DNA of 64,000 nucleotides from Bactericera cockerelli (lineage: Eukaryota; Arthropoda; Insecta; Hemiptera; Triozidae), in assembly GCA_024516035.1 (NCBI GenBank), contig CM044959.1:32240118-32304117 (forward strand), written 5' to 3'. The notes beneath the pieces are model-generated. The model saw nothing but the letters and a program-made list of their open reading frames with translations. It made no database searches and was not told where the DNA came from. The translations under genes were made by a program, and so were the position numbers. Positions 57,739-64,000 of this stretch are shown here, piece after piece. Position 1 is the stretch's first letter. Each line of letters begins with the position of its first letter.

Positions 57739-58807
57739 GTTTTCAAAATTTCGATAATTTTGCTTCAATGTTTAGTATAGTCAGAAAAGAGTTTTTCGTT
57801 TGATCAGTAATTATTAACTACCTCATTTGACAAGTATTTCATTAAAATGATACAAGACCTTCTTTTTTTTTCTTTTTTTTTTTAAATAGTCGTCTACACC
57901 TCATCACGGATAACAGAAACCTTAGGTTTCTGTGTGACGTGTGAGGCAATAACTGACGCGTTACTTTGGGTATTATAAAATAATAATATTTGGTCTGTCA
58001 TTGTCATTGGTGTTGTTATATACATTAAGCGCCTGTATTATTGGGGATTTAACAATAGATGATTAGGTCCCCTTTTAATTTCATAATTAATTGTGTTGCT
58101 ATTATTATTAAAAATTAATTCCTTGAAAATTTTACGATCAGAATACATATATATAATATGATTTCAAGAACATAGGGGTCTGATAACACTGGAATGATTG
58201 ATCTGTTAATGATATCTTTGAACAAATGATAACACACGATATATTGAAGGGGAATGTACCTTTTTGAATTTGAATTTGAATTTCGTTTATTTTCAATAAT
58301 ATACAAAGGGATATACAATATTACAGAAAGATAACAGTTTTAGATATAATGCTTATGGGCTAAGTAGTTCTAGCTAGGTGTAAGTGACTATGTTCACTTA
58401 AGAGATCATAGGTAATAATTTGTATTTTTATGTAGGTACCTAAATAGAATGTACACAATCAATATAATACAAAATTACATTTATTTAAACTAAAGTTCTA
58501 ATTATGTACTTTGTAACAATTATTGTTTAATATGCAAATATACAGATAGGTATTATAGTCATATTCAAGAGATGTAGTTTCTTTAATATTATCTTTGTAT
58601 TATAATTATGATACCTTTATATAATTAGTTGATAGATTGTATTATGGTTTTGTTTGTGTTGTGAAATATTTCTAGTGTAGGTTTAGTTAATCACTAGTTT
58701 TAGAATAGTTAGACATTCAACTTATATTTGCCTATGTTGTGTATGTTAATGTTGTCACTTTTTATTTGTTATTTTTTTTTTATTTATTATTATTTATTTA
58801 TTAATTA

Positions 58808-58834
58808 TCATTATTATTATTATTGTTATTATTA

Positions 58835-58870
<36 letters not shown>
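58808..58870. repeat. ATT microsatellite
   Basis: Trinucleotide ATT/GTT run in the 3' region of the minus-strand LINE. Confidence 0.8.
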
Positions 58871-59296
58871 TATATTATAGAAATTAGGTTTGGAGTATAT
58901 TTGTATTTTTATTATATATTTGAAATGTATGTAATTATGTCTACTTAGTTATGTAGTTTTTCTGTTTTTATGAAAAATATTACTCTGAAAGTCCAGTGGA
59001 CTTGTGCCGAGTAATAGGTTTTTTTTTAGTTAGTTTTGTTTTATTTATATGTTTATTTTATGATTATATTTGGTTTACAACTTTTGTTTTGTTTATTATA
59101 TTCTTCATATTTATTATCAAATTTTCTATTATTTGTAATAATTTTATGTTAAATTAATAACTAAAAGAAATTAAAATATTTTTTTTTATTTTTATAAAAT
59201 TATTGAATTGAGGGTTTTCTCTTCAAGTTAGACAATAATATGTATTTCTATTATTTTTTATTTTTAATAAAATGTAATAGGTATTTTTCTTAGTAG

Positions 59297-62156
59297 CTAT
59301 GCGATCAAAGTCATGTTCCAATATGCTATGTCCTTGTTTTCAGTCAGCATTTTTTTAAGCCAGTTGTTTATTCTATGGTTTAGATTTACTCTGTTACTTT
59401 TTATAAGGGTTTCAATTTCTTCTGGTTTGGTATTGTTATCTTTAATAAATTTATTGTAAAATTTGGGTCCTAAATACAAAATATTTCTTTGGGAAAAAGT
59501 TGTGTTGACTCTAATTGTTTGAGCAAGGCTTCTTGTTTTATTTCTGGTACAATGATTATGGATTATTTGTATTTGATGGAATTCATCCCATTCTGATTTA
59601 TTCAGTAAGTAGAATTTGGTACATAATTTAACAAATAGAAGGTTGAGAGGTAAGACATCAAATTCAATGAAAATTTCGTTTGTGGGAAATCTTTTATTTT
59701 TATTTAGACAAATTTTTATAAGATATTTTTGGATAATGTATAGAGGAGTAAGTTTATTTTGAAATGTACCACCCCATATGGCAAATCCATACTGAATAAC
59801 TGATTGAGCCAGGGCAAAGTATACTGAACGCATTAATTTTTTGTGTAGTATGTTACGCAAAGAATAGAATTTATGTATTAGTTTTCTCAGTCTGTTGATA
59901 ACATTTATGATATGATTTTCCCACTTTAAGTTAGTGTCAATTTGAACTCCTAGGAATTTATGGCTATCTGTTTTTGTAATTTTATAACAAATGCACCTGT
60001 CATTTCTTAAGCAGTTTGTTTTATGTATTTTAATATCAAAATTTGTATTATTTTGATCATTTGTCAGAAAGGTCATGTATTTTGTTTTTTCTTCATTGAA
60101 CACTAATTCTTTATCCACACATATTTTTTTAATATTATTAATATCAAGTTCCATTTTTTTGAATGCTTTTTCCCAGTTATCTTCAGCAATAAAGAGTGTC
60201 ATATCATCAGCAAAGGCTATTATTTGGCAGTTTATGTTTGCTTTAACTATATCTATACTGTATATATTGAATAATATTGGGCTTAGGCATGTTCCTTGTC
60301 CCAGTCCTCTGGTTTAATTCTAGTTTATTTGAGCTTTTATTATTAATTTGTACAATTTGATGTCTTTCTTTAATATATGATTTGAACCAATCGAGGCTTG
60401 TGTTATTTATTCCAATATTCTTCAGACTATTCAACAGTAGGTTATGTGATATAGTATCAAATGCTTTAGAAAGGTCAATATATACTGCTAAACATTTTTT
60501 CTTTTGATCTATATTATTGTATAAAAATTTTGAGAATTTAAAAATTGCTTGTTCGGTACCTTTGCCCGGTCTGAATCCAAATTGGCAATCTGACAGGATA
60601 TTGTTTTTTTCAATGTAGAAGCTTAATCTATTTTTAATGATTTTTTCTAGTATTTTTGCTATGCTACTTTGGAGTGCTATAGGCCTGTAATTATTTAAGA
60701 TATGTTTATTTCCTTTTTTTATGTATTGGTTTAAGAATTGAAGTTTTGAAAATATTAGGGAATGTACCCGACTTTATGCTCAGATTAAAAATGTGGATTA
60801 GTATGTAGGACACATGTGGTAGGATTGTTTTTATTGTTTTATTAGAAATGTTGTCTATACCAACAGAGTTTGTCATTTTAGTGTTTTCCATACATTTTTC
60901 AATTTCCTCTATTGTTACATTTTGCAAAAAATATTGTTAAAATCATAATTTGGATTTAATAGGTTTTGATTTTGAATATCTTCGGTGTTGGTTGGTACAA
61001 CTGTTTTATATTCCGAGTTCTTATCTTTAATAATGTTTTCCCCTATGTTCGTAAAAAAGTTATTGAAAATATTTCCTAATTCTTCGGGTTTGGTATTGGA
61101 ATCATAGCACTCATTATTTTCAAGGATAATCTTAATATCTTTTTGTTGATTAGTGTTATTTTTGCCCATAATTTCGTTCATTGTTCTCCAAATTTTTTTA
61201 GGGTCATTATTATCTACATCATTTTTTATTTTTTGTTTGTAATAGTTATGTTTAGTTTTCTTTTATGAGGTTATTTAATTTATTTCTGTGATTTTTTATT
61301 TTATTTTTTAGATCTGTATTAAAAGGTTCTTTCTTTAATTTTCTGATGAGTTTTTCTTTTTCTCTTATAGCTTTAACTAAAGAAGTATTGATCCAAGGTT
61401 TAATATGCATGTCTTTGTTTTTAATTTTAATTTGTTTGGAAGATTCTTTGGTTAAATTGTTAAGAGTAGTTAAGAACTTATATGCTGCTGCGTTTGTATC
61501 ATTGTTTTCAAGAATATCACTCCAGTTATGTTGTTCTATTTTAGCTATTAGTTCATCATAGTTTATTTTAGTAAATGTTTTATTTAATTCTTTGTAGTTA
61601 TTTTTATATAGTTTAATATTTAGGTATGTGCTAAAATGGTCGGTAATATTACTTTTGATAATACCTGATTGATATTTATTTATATTCTTAATAATAACAT
61701 GATCTAAACATGATTTGGCATTTCCATCTATCCTTGTATAATTATCAAAACAAAAAGAGTAGTTTAGGTTTATGAGAGAGAACTCATAGTTGATTCTCTG
61801 ATTAGAGTATTCTTCTTTAGAGATGTCAATATTCATGTCACCTAGTACACATATTTTTTCTGAATCATTTACTTCCTCAAGAATTGAAATAAGAGATTGG
61901 GTAAAGTAATCAATATTGTTGTCACTAGGGGATCTATAAACAGCTAAAATGTTCACATGGAAATCATTGTTATTAATTTCACAGTATAAAGAGCTTGATG
62001 ATGGTAACGGATATTCTTTAGTTTTACAATTAAGATTTTCATGAACAAAAACATAAATTCCACAATACCTATATTAAATTTGATGTCGGATTCTTTAGCT
62101 TTGTTCTTTTCTGATAACCTAACTGTTAAAATAGCAGATGAAATTTTCATAAACAT
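59297..62156 (-). pseudogene. LINE endonuclease-reverse transcriptase, frameshifted
   Basis: The endonuclease part (61252-62156) shows NILAVYRSPS, VLGDMNIDIS and SCLDHVII. A linker reads IWRTMNEIMGK. Reverse-transcriptase motifs follow: MTNSVGIDNISNK, FGFRPGKGTEQAI (near 60560), VYIDLSKAFDTISHN (near 60470) and FADDMTLFI (near 60210). A C-terminal region of about 250 residues ends at 59297. At least five frameshifts separate the pieces (near 62070, 61255, 60920, 60720 and 60300), and the N-terminus is missing. The motifs are closest to the jockey/CR1-like group; I would not assign it further. It cannot make a working protein. Confidence 0.85.
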
Positions 62157-62233
62157 ATTTCACTGAATCATATAATAGTATTCTGATATTTATTGAAATC
62201 TGCAAAGGAAGTTCAGGTCTTCATCTGACAACG

Positions 62234-64000
62234 CTATCTAGACTTTTACATTTACATTGTCAGTTCTGTTGTTCTCACTCAGAACTCGTCAACATTGACG
62301 TACTATTATGCAATAAATTTGTTCATTTTAGTTGGAATAGAAAGAAAAAGCTTATAGGTAACTAAACGTGCCTTTTGTTCACTCACACCATTTATCTCTC
62401 CGAGATGCCAATCTTCTCGACAGGTTTTTGAAGCATCATTTACAAAGTTGGAGTTAAATCTTTGTCAACACAATATCTCGTGTACACTTTTCATTAAGTT
62501 CCTTTCTGTTGGTGATATCTTTTGGGTTCATGACTTCTTGTTCAATGCTGTCTCAATCGACATCCCACAGGTGAAGTTATCTGTGTTGCTTGTGTGAATC
62601 CATCAGCTCAGATCTGGTTCAATATCTCGAGATAACGTGGCACAGTGCGGTGTCATCTCTATCCAAAGGACTTGCACTTTTGTATTGTTTCCATGCACTT
62701 TAGTGAGCAGGAGAAAACAAAGAGTTGACATCTACACTGCAACCTATTATAATGAGGTCCTCCTAGACCAGAGTGGCCATAATAATTATCAAGTGAAAGT
62801 ACCCAAGTTTCATGTAAATAAAGAACTTTTTAGTCTAAATGGAAATATATCAAAGTTGGTAACGGAACAATACAGGCGCCCGGGCTATAAACAAAAAGGC
62901 CTGGCCACATGGAGGATTATTAGCTCGAGGAACAAGAGGAGTCATTGCCAGGTGACTTATTCTGGTTCTGCTTGGCGGCTTGTGTCTTGAGAGAAGTTAA
63001 TAAAGAATATTTCATCTGCACCAGAAAATCCTAACCAGAAAGTTTTTCATGTCTCAAGACATTAAAGTCATCTACAGATGTTCTAAATTATCCCACACAA
63101 CCCAATGCACACGTGCCACCACAATTAGTATAAAATAAATACATAATATCTTGGTCGACGTACTCTATCGACCTCATGTTCATTGTAACACCGATAGGAC
63201 ATTGGTGGATGTAACCAATGTAACCATTTTTCAAACTAGGATCAGAGCTACCTTTTTCTGGAAAACTTTTTCATGGAAATCATCATCAATAATATGGAAT
63301 ATTTTCCTGTTGATTTCCTTATTCATACATGTCACACCTGTAACCGTGCCACCTCCATCTCAATACCAGCGCACATCTAGGTCTTCTCTCAGTATAGACC
63401 TACAGCGGCATGTTTTGCCTTAAACAGAAATAAGATAGATTCAGTATTGAATGGAGTCTTCTGTGTGATAAATTCAATACAAATGTGAATAAAACCTAGC
63501 TGGTGGAGTCCAAGTATAGTTCAGATGGAACCCAATGAGCATAGATTAGGCTCAATTCTAAAATTAGCAAATTATCAGTATTAATTTAAAGTAAATGAAC
63601 AAAGGTCTGTTTAATTTACAATGGATCCCTCTTAATTACTAGGTAAGTGTGATAGATGTAAAGACAAATTATTTTGCTGATAAGTGTAGGTATTAATAAC
63701 ACCAGCGTTATTGTTAGTGCATATTTTTAAGATACAAAGAATTACAAATGTTTGTAGTTGGACTATTAAAAGCAGCTATTATGTTAGCGCATTCATTGTC
63801 AATACTCAAACTCGAACCCAAGTCTTCAGACCACGAGTCCTCCGCTCTTTGAACTCAGCTTCTGGAACAGTGTCCATTGTATCGATGTTTGTCCTCCTTA
63901 TCTCCTTGCTGCATTTAATACTGAAATGTGATGGTAGCTGATATAGTCTGATATACAGTCAGAAAACGCAAGGTCGCAGATCTCAAAAGGTTAACGTACT
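62234..64000 (-). repeat. Right arm of the large inverted repeat, cut by the window end
   Basis: Position 64000 pairs with 55684, so the arm may continue beyond the window. The unrecognised frame at 62637-62990 matches that at 56764-57081 residue for residue over its first 97 positions, because the DNA there is nearly identical. Its counterpart frames at 63151-63423 and 56271-56552 diverge by indels, which argues against coding. Confidence 0.9.

Larger units (their letters stand above)
58265..62160 (-). mobile_element. Degenerate, 5'-truncated LINE
   Basis: Minus-strand endonuclease and reverse-transcriptase remains (59297-62156), then an AT-rich 3' region with an ATT microsatellite (about 58808-58870). 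The 3' end is marked by AATAAACG followed by three AAATTC units (58260-58285). It begins within the endonuclease domain, so the 5' part is missing. It occupies the centre of the inverted repeat. No target duplication identified. Confidence 0.75.

Noticed and set aside
57361..57768. Open frame across the N run
   Set aside because: It exists only because unknown bases are not counted as stops.

Overview
The window looks like AT-rich arthropod nuclear DNA, most likely insect. The reasons are a mariner element, a 9.5-kb hAT element, APE-type LINEs, tRNA- and 5S-rRNA-derived SINEs, many MITEs, and host exons with ordinary GT-AG introns. A hemipteran such as a planthopper is my guess; nothing in the window names a species. 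There is no bacterial-style operon and no CRISPR array. A run of 100 Ns (57639-57738) marks a scaffold gap.

Layout. 1-20 kb is almost gene-free. It holds tRNA-like SINE heads, LINE tails with short hairpins, a cluster of four hairpins near 8.9 kb, two 5S-derived SINEs side by side near 10 kb, and two elements that begin with a TACTTCC hairpin. 20.0-23.6 kb is a full-looking LINE with one 983-residue APE-RT ORF, a GC-rich hairpin at its presumed 5' end and a poly(A) tail. 25.68-35.15 kb is one complete 9470-bp hAT transposon, bounded by 13-bp perfect terminal inverted repeats and an 8-bp target duplication. Inside it are a full-length transposase, an internal 2.3-kb tandem duplication that creates a chimeric second ORF, a 5S-SINE and two foldback or MITE elements. 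35-49 kb holds a degenerate LINE, several SINEs, an intact mariner (41028-42314) and a second TACTTCC element.

Host genes are few. One 68-codon exon of an unrecognised conserved gene lies at 49323-49526 (minus strand). Its 5' end and splice acceptor have been copied into a six-unit, 107-bp minisatellite. A four-exon, divergent Cdc20/Fizzy-family WD40 gene lies at 51199-53638 (plus strand), with an apparent one-base frameshift in exon 2 and a MITE in intron 3. It would be expected to encode a substrate adaptor of the anaphase-promoting complex.

The last 8.3 kb is a large inverted repeat (55684-57501 against 62234-64000). Its inner parts are nearly identical and its outer parts more diverged. 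The arms flank the gap and a degenerate minus-strand LINE. The right arm runs off the end of the window.

The observations most worth a second look are the hAT element and its unusual ends, the exon-derived minisatellite, the Cdc20-like gene, the inverted repeat, and the recurring terminal hairpins on retroelement tails.
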